From Pisolithus tinctorius (Eukaryota > Basidiomycota > Agaricomycetes > Boletales > Pisolithaceae): 64,000 nucleotides of DNA. Made by a program: the position numbers and the translations under genes. The stretch is from contig JANFAH010000004.1 in NCBI GenBank assembly GCA_024663395.1, positions 124,001 through 188,000 of the forward strand, given 5' to 3'. The notes below the pieces were generated by a model. It saw nothing but the letters and a program-made list of their open reading frames with translations, had not been told where the DNA came from and did not search any database. Shown here piece after piece: positions 38,149 to 49,659 of this stretch (positions within the stretch are counted from its first letter, which is position 1; each line of letters begins with the position of its first letter).

Positions 38149-39726
38149 CTACAAGGTAGCACGGGGACGCAACCTCACGAAGACGTCCTTAGTTGGGCGT
38201 ATAGTGCCGATGCTATGCGCACTAGATTGTGGAGGCTCCCATTTCGACGAACGACGTTCCAGAGGGACCGGCGTAACGTCGAAGAGAGAAAGGTACAGGA
38301 TAGTTAGTACCTTCATTCCGAACATGGCAAGGTACCTGCCCTTGCACTATGCAATGCGTTTATCTCTAGCAGCCTGAGATGCATGGCTCGGAGCACTCAC
38401 GAGATGTCTCCCTGCTCCGAAGGCAAAATAGGGTTTTCCCGCCGCAGCTGTTAGCTCACCCTGATACTTCTCTTGGACAAACCGATCAATAACGAATCTG
38501 TGGCCATCGGGGTACGAAGCTTCATTCCGTTGAGCAGTGCGTGGGTAAAGCAAAACATATTCGCCCTTTCTAACCGGGATCGTGCCCTCTTCATCTTTCA
38601 GCTCAAGATCACATTCCGCGAGACGTAGTCCAGTCTGTAGCGTAGTAAGCCTTGTAGTTTCCAGAATTGCGGAGTTGAGGAGTGCGAAAGCTGGAGAATC
38701 CAATCTCTGTGGGCTGACTTCCGCGATAAACGTTTGGATGTTCCCAAACTCTTCTCGGACGGCCCTGTCGATCTCGTCGCGCAGAGAAGAGAAGGCAAGA
38801 GGATCAGCCATCAACCACGAAAAAAGCCAGAACACGACGTCAAGCATATTTGTGTGAAGGAATAGCATCACTGTAAGAACCACGAAGGATGCCACTTCGG
38901 GGGAAATATTGTTTTCGCGGAGAACTTTAGAGAAGTCGCCCGCTAGTTTATCATCATCGTTATCAGGGTTTGCACTCTGAAGACACGTGATGATGTGCTG
39001 AAGCAAGCGCCCTCGCGCGCGGCTGGACGGCACAGACCAGAACGGAAGCCTACAAAGTCGTTTAGGGACGCTGTCCAAGAAGGTAACCCAGTCGTCATAG
39101 GTGTCTGGGGAGAATTTGCTACCCAGGAAAATCGCAGTTACGGCGACATACAGCGGTTCGTTGAGAGACCGCCTCAACGACACCTGCTCGTTCTCGGAGA
39201 AGGCCTTTAACCGGCTAAAAATGGTTTCCGCGCAGTGTCCAGTGAGGTCGTCCACAGCTCGTTTAGATAGTCGTCGGTCGAAGACGGGGAATAGCTTGTA
39301 GGTGATTGTGTCATGAATCAAGGGGTAGAGCGAAGTGTCACTGCAAACTACGTGGAAATGGTTGTAGTGCTCAACGTAGGCTGTAAGGACCCGATGATCG
39401 GTAAAGAGGGCACTGCGGATTGACTCTGCTGTCCCAACGACAATAATATTACGCCCTCCGACCAGAACTTTGAACACGGGGCCAAACTGCGCACTGGAAG
39501 CCTGTTACAAAGGATACTTCTAGATGACAGACACCTACCAGCAAAGGGCCAAAAATTTGGTCGGTGCGAAGACATAACGGACAGCAGAACCAATCCATGG
39601 CAAAAGACTTGGAACTTTCGGAGGGTGGGTGGATTCTTTCTGGGACACCACATGAGTGATCAACACGAAGCCGAGCCCGACGATCACAGCTGAAATTTGG
39701 GCCGCAGTCAGCATGTACGAAGTCAT
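38149..39726 (-). CDS. Cytochrome P450 monooxygenase, copy 3 (apparently intact)
   Basis: Start at 39726 gives MTSYMLTAAQISAVIVGLGF, an ER membrane anchor, then the Pro-rich hinge STHPPKVPSLLPWIGSAVRY. A short intron (about 39502-39540) joins to the main exon, 39477-38401. Helix K has LNSAILETTRLTTLQTG (ExxR), followed by IPVRKGEYVLLYPRTAQRNE and YPDGHRFVIDRF. The heme loop is FAFGAGRHL, then an intron (38347-38400), then CKGRYLAMFGMKVLTILYLS. The motif is thus FGAGRHLCKG, with His where many P450s have Arg, as in CYP51-type loops. The stop is at 38149-38151. About 490 residues is normal for the family. It oxidises an unknown, probably lipophilic substrate using a P450 reductase. Its flanks are repeated at 27690 and 29105. 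Confidence 0.85.
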
Positions 39727-41430
39727 GACGGGCAGTAATCTGGTAGTTCCCCCCTACAAACGAGTGTAACGGGGATTTTATAGTCCCCTTGGATCGCATG
39801 CCAATTGTCACCGCCCCACATAGTGACCGCTTTCTCAGGAACGTGCGGCGGCTGGTACGGCTAAAACCATACCTAGGTTGGCGTAAAGCTTGTGTAGGAT
39901 CAAATTCACCATGACAGCCCTCGCGTCATTGACATGATTGTAATGAATACCCGTTGCGGCACTTTTCATCTGATAGCACATACCAGGATATAGTCGCAAG
40001 GAAGTTTGAAACTACTTCAGGCGAGAAACGGTGAAAGGCCAACCTTATCCTGTTGGTAACGGTGTGGTGAACACTGCGCCACCTGTTGGGCCACTTCCTC
40101 CGCAGCTGAGGTAGATTTATAAGATCAAACTCTAACTTCTTTCTCACCTTCAGCTTCAGGTCCAGATCCAATGGCCACTGAAGCCACCTTAATCGAGGTC
40201 AGGAATACTCCAGTAGACTTCGTACTCACCATTGGGACCGGTTTCCCGACTTATCTCGAAAGAAAAGAAAAGACGTAGGTCCGTGCTTGGTAGTGCAGAA
40301 GTAGCAGCGCCGTGCTTACGTCTTGTTGCAGAGGCAGGGATCACCAAATTCGCGGTTTTCTCCAGCCACTACGGAGCGCTCCGCGAGTCGGGAGTATTTT
40401 CTCAATAGAAAATCTGAGTTATAAGTCAGGTGCATAAACAAATTACTTGACGTTGGCAGTGTAGCTGATTGGAACAACTCCTGTGTGCTTATATTTTACC
40501 ATCGTTGCAAGGACCGTACTCGCGGTACTGACGTAGTGCAAGTAGCACCGCCACTCCTAACACGTGGTTGCATGAAGCCCACAGGATGTAGAACACATCT
40601 TTGGCAACGTATATCTCCAGAAACCTTGGCGTTTAACGCCTCTTTTCACAGGTTCGAAAGGCTGTATCCCTAGGATAAAAATTATTAAGACTTACATGGT
40701 CATTTCAACACATCAACAGACGTGACAGTGCGACGGCGTTGTGCACGAGGACCGAATGCGTTTCGAGGTGGTAACCTATGGACGGCCTAGGGGCTATGTT
40801 ATGACAAAACGGGGAAAGCCTCAGTTTTGCGCGGAATGTGCGAAAGGGGAATGGCCAACAGTGCTAGAACGGGGCAGGACATCGTTTCCACCGCCTTGGG
40901 TTGTGAAGGTCTTCACTTCGATATGCTGCCTTGACCCAAACGGCGCAATGAGTCGATGCTCTGAGTGGGGTGAGGACCCCCATCGTGAATTGCAAACAAA
41001 GGGATGGGGAGACGAACTCGTCGCTCTTGTGTCGGATGCATAATATAACAAGGCTCGCGGAAGATGCCCACAAGTCCCAAGGAGTATGTGCACTTGCGGC
41101 TACCATTATCAGCATCGATACGCAAGTACATTTTGCATCATCCAATCTATCACAAGCGCACAGCCTCTTTGATTCCCTAAGCAGGACGTGGACTTGCCGC
41201 AAAATATTGGTTTTGTGGGCAAAGGCTCTGCGGGAAGAAACTGTGTAAGGAAGGAAAGCCCTACAGAAGGATTCTCGTGACCTGACATGAAATGGCCTTC
41301 CGCCTTGTCGTCGTCTCATGGTAGCCCCCTTCCCAAATTGGAGCCTGATGTTGCGGATGGAGTGTAGTAGAGGGAAAGTACAATGCGAACCAGCGCGACG
41401 GACGCCTGTTGGGTTCACCGGGGTTTCGAA
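39727..41430. repeat. P450 unit copy 3: 5' flank
   Basis: This is the promoter side of the intact P450 and is duplicated at 29676-31480 (whole) and 27690-28700 (distal part). Shared words include AATGAATACCCG at 39943 and 29910, and GAGGTCAGGAATACTCC at 40194 and 30100. Open frames at 40741-41043 and 40864-41418 are not kept in the other copies, so I do not call them genes. Confidence 0.65.
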
Positions 41431-42450
41431 AAGAAATATGATCTTAATTGGTATGGTTCCTCCGGAATAGCCCTGGGACGTTCGAGACCTTTGATACCAG
41501 GCTGATGTCTAGCCACAGACCGCAGCTTGAAGAGACGTGATGGCAGTCACAGGGCGTCTCGACGACTCTTCATCCTTGAAAAGGCGAGTTGCATTGTGAT
41601 GACAGCTCCGCAGGGAGAAGTGTGTAGACTCATTACGGAAAGGTGAGCTGAAATGTCACTGGAACCTGTCGGGAGAGAATGCAAAGCTATTAAAAGGAAT
41701 GCCAACTGAAGATGCGATCATCGGGTCATGCTATTTGACGACCGGAATGTCAGTCACCGTCAAGGCACTGTAAAATGACACACTTTGATCCCGCAGTCCT
41801 CCTCCTAAGCCCCGTGAAGACATCAGGAGAGCCTCGGTCCCGCGCGTGCTCAGGGATACGGACGGTCGTACGTTCAAATTAGGGCCATGCCTAGGCAAGA
41901 GTGGTAAATAGTACATCTAGCATGATGCGCGTATGGTCCACATGTGTAGAACATCCACGGTCGGAAAGAAAACAAAAACAAAAAACTTACCACATATGTC
42001 GCTTGATTGAATACTTTCAAGGACATTATGTTCCTCGGACCCGTACGCAATACATGGCAATACGCTTAGTCTGCCTGATTTCGTTGTTCCTCACACGCAT
42101 TCCATGGGACATCTAGATTGCGATTACTCCTGCACCAGATTCGTACCCGAGCAAATGGCTGTGATCAAGGCCTTCTGGAAAGGGCTAGAATTGAGAGAGG
42201 GCAAAGGAGGACCTGTCTTTATATAAGCATATTGTGTTGGAAGTGCGTACATACTCACATTACCGACTGACGGACCGACGTTACGGTTTCGCCAGTTCCA
42301 CAACCTTGCTCCGATATGATCATGAGCGCAACGACTCGGAAAGATTTGGTCGGAGCCTTTAATAAAATTAAGTGCCGTTCAGTGGGCCCACAGGACCAGT
42401 GACTACTGCCGGTAGGATCCCACTTCGAAGTTCAAACAAGGGACTATCCC
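41431..42450. other. Intergenic region
   Basis: No gene or obvious repeat was recognised. A TATA-like word (TTTATATAAG) lies near 42217 without a convincing gene after it. Confidence 0.3.
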
Positions 42451-42614
42451 CGTTTAACCTTTTTGTCCCTTGTTGAACTCACCCGTGAAAACTGCTCTGC
42501 TACAGTCTAGGACACGTAGTAAGTCCCGTCGGTAGCCTCTCCACTTTTCAAGCACGAATTTCTTCATGGCTGGTGAGATGCAGTGGGAGGGGGCCACAAA
42601 ATACAATAGCAACG

Positions 42615-42889
42615 CCTGCCGTTTGCGAAAAGAGTCGCTTCGCGTAGGTATACGTATTGTTGAATATAGCATCGAGAAGCTCATCGCGGATGAGGAACTC
42701 TTGGGAGAACTAGCGTACAGCCTGCAGCATCGTTAGTCTCCGTTCCAGACCTGCCGTTTGCGGAAAAAGTCGCTTCGCGTAAGTATACGTATTGTTGGAT
42801 ATAGCATCGAGAAGCTCATCGCGGATGAGGAATTCTTGGGAGAACTATATTGTGGCGTGCAGCTTGCAGCATCATCGCCAGTCTCCGTT
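42615..42889. repeat. Tandem duplication, about 135 bp x 2
   Basis: 42615-42749 and 42750-42889 are near-identical direct repeats, each starting CCTGCCGTTTGCG and containing ATCGAGAAGCTCATCGCGG, with a few substitutions and small indels. The sequence just upstream (42485-42600) has a related copy at 47060-47170. The pair sits about 190 bp before the TIR-like gene. Confidence 0.8.
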
Positions 42890-43081
42890 CTGGTCTCCGT
42901 TCCGGACCCAAAGTGTGTGAAAACCAGTCACGGGACTAATAGAGCATCGTAACAGAGAGATATAAGTACTGTTTGTCTTATCATCGATGGGAGCGCTCAA
43001 TCAACGCAACACGCGTTCGTTCGCGCCTCCCCCCACAGCATACACTTCCTACTGTCCAGAACCACATCTTCACATTAATTC
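42890..43081 (+). promoter_or_regulatory. Promoter of the TIR-like gene
   Basis: GATATAAG at 42959-42966 is a plausible TATA box. It is followed by a pyrimidine-rich leader (GCGCCTCCCCCCACAGC, CTTCCTACTGTCC) ending at the start codon at 43082. Confidence 0.4.
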
Positions 43082-45829
43082 ATGATTCCTGAGGAAGCCC
43101 CGGGGCATTCCAGCAAAACGGGGTCTTTACCGCGGTCGCCTTCTCAGACCCCGAACAACAACGCAGTTCTTTCAGAGGCTCCTGTTCTCATTGAAGCTAC
43201 TCAGCCAGGTACAACTCCTAGGAAATGCAGACAATTGGGCTCTTTTGCTGACTACAATGACTACCCATATGCTCCCTCAGACAATGCAGATGCTCACATC
43301 AGTGCTGTCTCGGTTGAAACCACCGACAAGATTGACCACGTAATCGAAACTGATAGAGATAAGAGTGGCGGAGGTAGTATTTCGCCTTCAGCGTTACACA
43401 GAGTGTTCCGTGGTGTCGTTGAGGCCACCCGGACACCCGACGCTGTGGCGAAACCCATATTTCGGTGGATCTCGCCCCGTAGAGGTGAGGCGGAATCGGA
43501 CCAGGACAGTGACGATGCGGCGAGAGCCCTCACGCCTGACGAGTGGTGCGATGCAGCTGCCGAGGGTCTTGCGCACGAGGACTTGCGGCAGCTTGCCAGG
43601 GTTGCTATCGGCGTTGCATTCCTCCGCGAGAAGGTCAGGAGGTCGCAGCACGCCACAGCAGCTGACTTGGAATGGGTCTGGCGCTTGGTCCATGGTGCAA
43701 TGACTCATCTCATGACCCTTGGACCTCGTTTCAGCGCCTCGCGAAGCTCTCAAGGTTTCCTAGCTGTACCCCTGTGCAGCTTGTTGGAGAAAGGAAAGAT
43801 CGACGAACTTTATCGGCTCCACATTTGGCTTCCGGACGGCAAGCGCAGCAATCCCGACTTTGCAGTGCATTCTCACCAGGCATACGCGCAAAGCTGGATC
43901 CTTGCCGGTGTGGGCACGGATTACCAGTACACGTTTAAAACAGTTACAAATAGGGCAGATGCTACCCACGCTGTGTACAAGCTGAACTGGACGGACGGCA
44001 AGGATACCAGTACCAATTACAAGACCCATCAGACCTCATCTACGGTGCGGAATACTAAAGCGCACGGTTGCATAACGAAGACTCGTGGTCCCTCAGTTCA
44101 CACGCGGGACATGAGCTACTCTGTTTTTTGCCGTGATTTCCATAGGACAGAAGTGGCGCCAGATACCCTTCACGCTACTCTGTTCGTCTTCGACTCTCAT
44201 CGCGGATACGACAAAGAGGCTCCCGTACTTGGCCCCGTGGATCTGGTGTCGTCCACGCATTTGCGCAATCCTATTGGAGTGACGCCTGCAGCACTTGCAA
44301 ACTTGGTCGACGCCGTGCGTTCATGGGAAACGCTGATGGAGCAAAGGCAGAAACACTTTGAGCGTGCGGAACGGGAGGGTGCACTTCAAGACTTTAATAG
44401 AGCGTTAACTTTGTGCGAGTGTGTCCCCGACTTCCCGAATCATGTGGGCATCGAACAACTCAAGGAACGCCTTAAGATCGTTCGATCGCTCAAAGCTGCC
44501 CTTGATCCTCGGTCGTCGGACCCAAACCAGCGTCGCTTGCTTAACACTTTTACAACCTGGGAGACGGTTGGCTTCCGCCGCCTGTCACTCCGCTATACCG
44601 CCCGCGGTGAAGGGGAGAAAGCTATTAAGGCAGCATTGAAGGGAGTCGAACTTACGAAAAACTCAACGGACCCAACGGTCATCGCAATGAGCCGACTTTT
44701 CTATGGCCGTGCTTTACTACGGGAGGCGTTGAAGCAATTCAACTCACCAAGTGGATGCACGCCTGCAATTGCTTTATGTAAAGAGCCCCCCTCGGAGGAA
44801 CATCGCTCATATTTGATGGAATTAGTGGATGTCGGTGCAGATATGGATACTATTGACGAACAAGGCTACAAGGCGTTGGACTATGCGGTGTTCAATGGTG
44901 ACTCGGCTATGGAAGCGCTCGTACTTGAGGGGCTCCGCCGGCAAATGGATGGTGTTATGAAGAAGGAAGTTGCTCGTCGACAGGATGAGACAAAGCTTTG
45001 GAAAGGCTACCGAGAACTCTTGCAGGAACTGCGCCCGTTACTGCTCAGTAGTAATAACAACCAGAACGCTCTTCAAGACGTGCGACGTGTGTATGCTGAC
45101 GCACTCGCTGTCGACGCGGAGAAGGCTGGTCAATTCGACGTGCTGAAGTCTGTGTGTTTCACAGACTTCCTGCATTTCGGAAAGATACCGCGATCAAGTG
45201 ACAAGTTATCAGGAACGGGTGACTCTTTGGTGCGGCCGTACAGACCGAAAGTCCAGTATGACGATGAGCCCGCGGACACGGCCGACGTTGTCATCTTTTT
45301 CTCATACCGCTGGATCAATAAAGGCCCTGGGACGGCACGGGATACACCGGATGACAGTGACAACACGCAGTATAAACGGATGGTGAATGCCATCGAGAGC
45401 TTCCTTAGGCTTCATCCGTCCGTAAACAAAGAACGAGTGCGAATATGGGTCGTAAGTCAAATCTGATTTCAGTAAGCAGCTGACGTGACATCTTCATAGG
45501 ATTATGCATGCGTTGACCAAGATAATCCTGCACCCGGCGTTGCAGCTCTGCCCATGATCATCGCGCAATGCGACGCCTTAATCAGCCTCGTGGACGACGC
45601 TTACTACACACGCGCATGGTGTTCGGTCGAGGCCATGATGGTGCAGACACTGAGAAGGTCGTACAACCACCACATGTGGTACGAACATGTACTTTCAGAC
45701 TCGGGTGGAGGTATTCTGCGAGAAGGACCGATGGATCGGAATATTGTCATGACGGACAAAGAGTTGACGTATGAGGAGGACAGGCCCAAAGTAATGTTTT
45801 TGGAAAGGCAGAGCAAGTTGTTAGGATAA
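43082..45829 (+). CDS. Multidomain protein with C-terminal TIR-like domain
   Basis: Two exons (43082-45451 and 45500-45829; intron 48 nt, GTAAGT...ATAG) encode 899 residues without a frame break. Residues 1-150 look disordered. Residues about 230-350 hold a conserved fold with LLEKGKIDELYRLHIWLPDG and HSHQAYAQSWILAGVGTD, with His residues spaced as in cupin-like domains. A helical, TPR-like part follows. One ankyrin-like repeat (LVDVGADMDTIDEQGYKALD) lies near 580-600. The C-terminal domain starts DVVIFFSYRW (735-744), continues WVDYACVDQDNPAPGV across the intron, and has YYTRAWCSVEAMM with W830, C831 and E834. W-C-x-x-E matches the TIR NADase motif that carries the catalytic Glu. Enzymatic activity and an immunity role are inference. 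I recall many related mushroom proteins with a longer TPR section; this copy appears shortened there. Confidence 0.75.
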
Positions 45830-47040
45830 GTTGTAAGATGCCATTTAGATTCGCTTCTTGTCACATACATATGCTGTATCTAGGTCGTGTGTTGTACCAT
45901 ATAGTCTGGAACGACAAATTCGTCTGCCTGCTAGCTACTATTAGACTAAGATGGCCTACATGTCCGGCGTCTTCAAAGCCGATGTTTAATCGTATCTGGT
46001 GGGTGTGGTCAATGGGCGAGGGTGAAAAGGACGACAGTATTGAACAGATGCAAGCCGGAGCCAAACGACTTCCCCGCGGGGCTTGGAACCCTTCGATCTA
46101 GGTGTTTGAAGACACTCAACGCTGGGCATTAGGCGTGAGTTGAACATGCCATCATGGGGCCGTGATGTGGGTTTTTATCGTGCACGTAACAATCATCTTG
46201 TACACATTCCCATTGGATGTACGGTATCTCGAATCGCCGACGATAGCCCGAGGACGACGGAGATTGGGTATGGGTACCCACACCTTCAGAAGCGCGGGTC
46301 GGTGGACTGATTGAAAGTCTGGAGTAATCTAGCCGCAAAAAAATGCGACCATCTACTTCTAAGCACGACCTATTGTTCAGGGATCTTTCGGGGTACGAGC
46401 GTCCTGTTCCCTGCGACACCGTGAAGAGTTATATATCAGAAGAGTGTGAAACAAAGATGGGAGGATGCCTATGGTTGAGAGGGCAGCGGGCACGGGCGAC
46501 GACTATGGGCACCATTGCTTCAATTGCGACGCAACAGTCAAACCAGAAGTTCATACGTCGCGTGGCTTCCTAACAGGCCCGTGAAAACAATCCGAGGATG
46601 GCTGGGCGACACCACGAAGAGCGGAGGTGAATAGACCTGGCGTCTATTGCTTGCAGAGTGAAATGCTTCTCATTCGAGATGCGATCGATAACAGCCCGGG
46701 GCTGCCAGCAGGCGGGCAAGACCAAGCCTCTCGGATTTGCGCCCAATACTTCCCAGCGCATAAGAGCGTACTAGTTCTCGAAGAGGAAGCCATAAATCCA
46801 GCAGATGGAGGGGAATAGCGGATCGGATGCTGTTGGATATCTTAGTGTGCTTGTAGTCGTCCAGCGTGGTCTAACAAGTACTACTTACTGGAGAGGTAAC
46901 CGATCCATATCTCGATGGGAGTGTTCAGGGCCGCCGCGTCGCTAGGGAGGCTGCCTTGTCAAAATGGTCTCAACCGATCGGAGGACAAGCGTTTGGACGG
47001 GCATGGCGTCTTTTGGACTGCGAAACAGGTCAACACGAAA
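45830..47040. other. Intergenic region after the TIR-like gene
   Basis: Open frames on both strands are short and show no family features. I see no gene here; the first 200 bp should hold the 3' end of the TIR-like transcript. Confidence 0.3.
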
Positions 47041-47245
47041 GGACACTTGTTCGTGCAAACCGTTCTGCTACTGTAGTCTAGGACGCGTAGCAAGTCTCGT
47101 CTCTAGACTGTTTCAATTGTTGAAGAAATAAGTGTCTCAAGCCTGCTGCTAAAACGCAGTGGGGAGACCGCAGAACACCGCAGTAACCCTTGTCGTTTTC
47201 TTGAAGAGGGGATTCCGAAAGAGTCGTTCTGCATAAGTACGGTGC
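47041..47245. repeat. Dispersed copy related to 42485-42660
   Basis: CGTTCTGCTACTGTAGTCTA followed by GGACGCGTAGCAAGTC resembles 42493-42522 (CTGCTACAGTCTAGGACACG and so on). GCAGTGGGGAGACCGCAG and GAAAGAGTCGTTCTGCATAA echo 42580-42650. Similarity is moderate and judged by eye. Confidence 0.45.
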
Positions 47246-48325
47246 TCTATGGTTGCAACGGTCTCAGCGTGACGCATGGCTCTTACGGATTGGCAGTGTG
47301 CATTCCACGCGCGGCGCTCTTCTTATCGATCAACACGAGTCTGCAGCTCCACGCCCTTACCACTCGACTATTTCCATCCTCCCGCAACTATACGCTTACT
47401 GCTTTCCAGAAAACTTCAAGAACCTCGTCTTTACATTGTTCATGGCTCTTGGGTGTTGTAGCGGATTATGGCCAACGTTATGGCGACCACGTTCTCGGGC
47501 ACGGAGCAACCATGCAATGGTTGAACGAGCTCCACTTCCACTGTGGAAACCCAACCAAGTACGCCCTACGCTTTTTACGATGGTCGCATTCTTGGGTAGG
47601 CTGAACTTATTACTGTCGACATTCTCCTGCAGGTAATACGGACCTCGACATTCCTGCGCCAATTGAAACCGATCGTCCATGCAGCACGGATTCGGATGTT
47701 GCTGCTCCCGCCCCCCTCAAGGTGGTCGCACATCCTCTTTCATGATCGTTCGCGTGTCCGCTGAAATTGTTTGCCCAGATTGTTTGCCAAATAGTACAAG
47801 CACTCCTACTCCTGTGCTGGACTGATGATCAAACTACGAGTTCACGTTCACTTACTGTACATGCTGGAGAAATACTCACGGGCGAGTGTGGTGCTGGTGA
47901 TGATTGAGAGAAGTCTAACATCAGTAACCAGAGTTACCCTCTTCCCAGCTTGCCGATGGACGAGAGGATCGCGCTGAAGCTCATCAACCTGGTACGTCAC
48001 CCAGCTATACATACATTCACATTCATGTATTGACGGAAATTACTATCTAGATACTCCTCCAGGCAATGAAGATATTCGCTCACGTTCTCAGTCTGTCTAC
48101 AGCATCACGAACAATCCCATTTCAGAGGATACTGAAGGTGGTTGCACACACGCCTATGCACTGTGAGATATATCTGCTGAAGTTGCGTGACCAGGTTCTC
48201 TACCGAGCTGTATCGCTCCCCCGAAGGTGATGTGAATATTCCTGTTCCTGCGAGCACGGGGGAAGAATCTTCGAGTGCGTATTTTACTTGTGAACGAGTG
48301 GGACAAGCATAACAATAATAACTAG
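47246..48325 (+). other. Region with probable upstream exons of the GTPase gene
   Basis: Candidate exon-like pieces in the plus strand are TDLDIPAPIETDRPCSTDSD at about 47650-47710, NEDIRSRSQSVYSITNN at 48068-48118 and LYRSPEGDVNIPVPASTGEE at 48200-48265. All are Pro/Ser/Asp-rich and share an xxIPxP pattern, as expected for a disordered N terminus. No start codon could be fixed. Overlapping open frames at 47242-47636 show no family features. Confidence 0.35.
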
Positions 48326-49562
48326 CGTCACCCCCTTTCTGGCCTCTCAATCGTCTGGACCCTGCAAAAGCTAAGGAGCATGTCGATCGCATTCGTCGCT
48401 TTCGCATTCTTGTCATGGGCAGAGCAAATGCAGGTAAAACGACAATTTTGCAGAGGGTCTGTAACACTACAGATCAACCAGAGATTTTCAATGGAGAAGG
48501 ACAGAAGGTATGCAATATGCATGATCCATACTTCAGATTAACAGTAAGTTGGGTTGTATTCAGGTAGAACCCACTATAGTGCAGGGTTCAATAAAGGTGA
48601 GAGGCTTGTCTTTGGAAACTCATGCAACACAGTGTTGAATGTATCCAGCGTGGCTACCACAACATCGAGGATGAGCTGGTCTTTCGGAGTAATCCACGTT
48701 TTGTATTCCATGATTCATGTGGATTTGAAGCTGGAGGTGAAGGGCAGTTTGACATGATGAAGAAATTTGTGATGGATCGTGCGAGGACACCAAAACTAAA
48801 CCAGAGAATACATGCCATTTGGTAAGAACATCAGAAGTGATGTGACTTCCATACTGATGTGATCCTGGTGGTTGACTTAGGTTTTGCATTGCATTGACTG
48901 ACATCCACAGGATGGTTACAGCAGCTGAAAAAAAGTTTTTCCAAGAGTGTGATACAGGGAATGGTATGTATATATCTGTGTAGACTTATTGCTTTTATGA
49001 ATACCTTTTTGGGACTCCATAGTTCCTGTGATTTTACTGCTAACAAAGGCAGATACCTTGGAGCTAGAGGCAATTGAACAGCTTGAGGACCAGGAATTGA
49101 CTATAGATGCAACAAATGTAGCAGCACTGGAAAAAGAGATTTTGGACAGAAACATTGCAAAGCTCAAGGATTGGTTGAATGGGTTCAAATTTGTACCTCA
49201 GCACTACTTGTCACTTGGAGGTAAGTACTGAATATATTCCATGGAGGGCAGCTAAGCAGGTGAGAAATCTCTGCAGGGATGCATGAAGAAGGTGGAGACT
49301 GTGCATCCCTATTAAAATGCACAACAAATGCTTTGACTGGGGAAGGGCTGCAAGAACTCCTGATATCAACACAGCAGACTAACCTGGGACTGTGCATTGA
49401 ATTTGCTGTATTAAAGTAAGTGGTGCAGCTTACTAGCTTTCCAGTACTGAGAGCAGCCAGAACATTAAAGGGATACATAGAGAGGAGGGAGATGAATACT
49501 ACAGAGCTGGCATTTGAGCTGTCCAAATGGTTTCCATTTGTAAGGAAAAAGGGTTTTACTTG
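48326..49562 (+). CDS. GTP-binding (G-domain) protein, GRANAGKTT family
   Basis: From the acceptor at 48325 the exon reads PPFWPLNRLDPAKAKEHVDR and then RFRILVMGRANAGKTTILQR. G1/Walker A is at 48418-48444. After two short introns it reads RGYHNIEDELVFRSNPRFVF and HDSCGFEAGG, where DSCGF (48712-48726) is G3. After further introns VPVILLLTKADTLE has the G4 motif TKAD at 49043-49054, followed by LEDQELTIDATNVAALEKEI. Later exons have LTGEGLQELLISTQQTNLGL and ELAFELSKWFPF. A stop lies at 49560-49562. The family is expanded in Agaricomycetes; the GTPase role is predicted from the motifs and the pathway is unknown. N-terminal exons lie upstream. C-terminal exons may lie beyond the minisatellite (52863-53035). 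Confidence 0.75.
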
Positions 49563-49659
49563 AATGTAATGCTAATTGATGGTCAGAATGTGTGTGAAGT
49601 GGAGTACATTGTTATGATGGATTCATGCTCAATGTGGTTGTGTTGCTGCTGGCCATCAT

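Noticed and set aside
40741..41418. Open frames on both strands upstream of P450 copy 3
   Set aside because: The same stretch in the two other unit copies does not keep the frames open.
47242..47636. Three overlapping plus-strand open frames as a gene
   Set aside because: No frame shows family features; the overlap looks accidental, and Pro/Asp-rich exon candidates of the GTPase lie just downstream.
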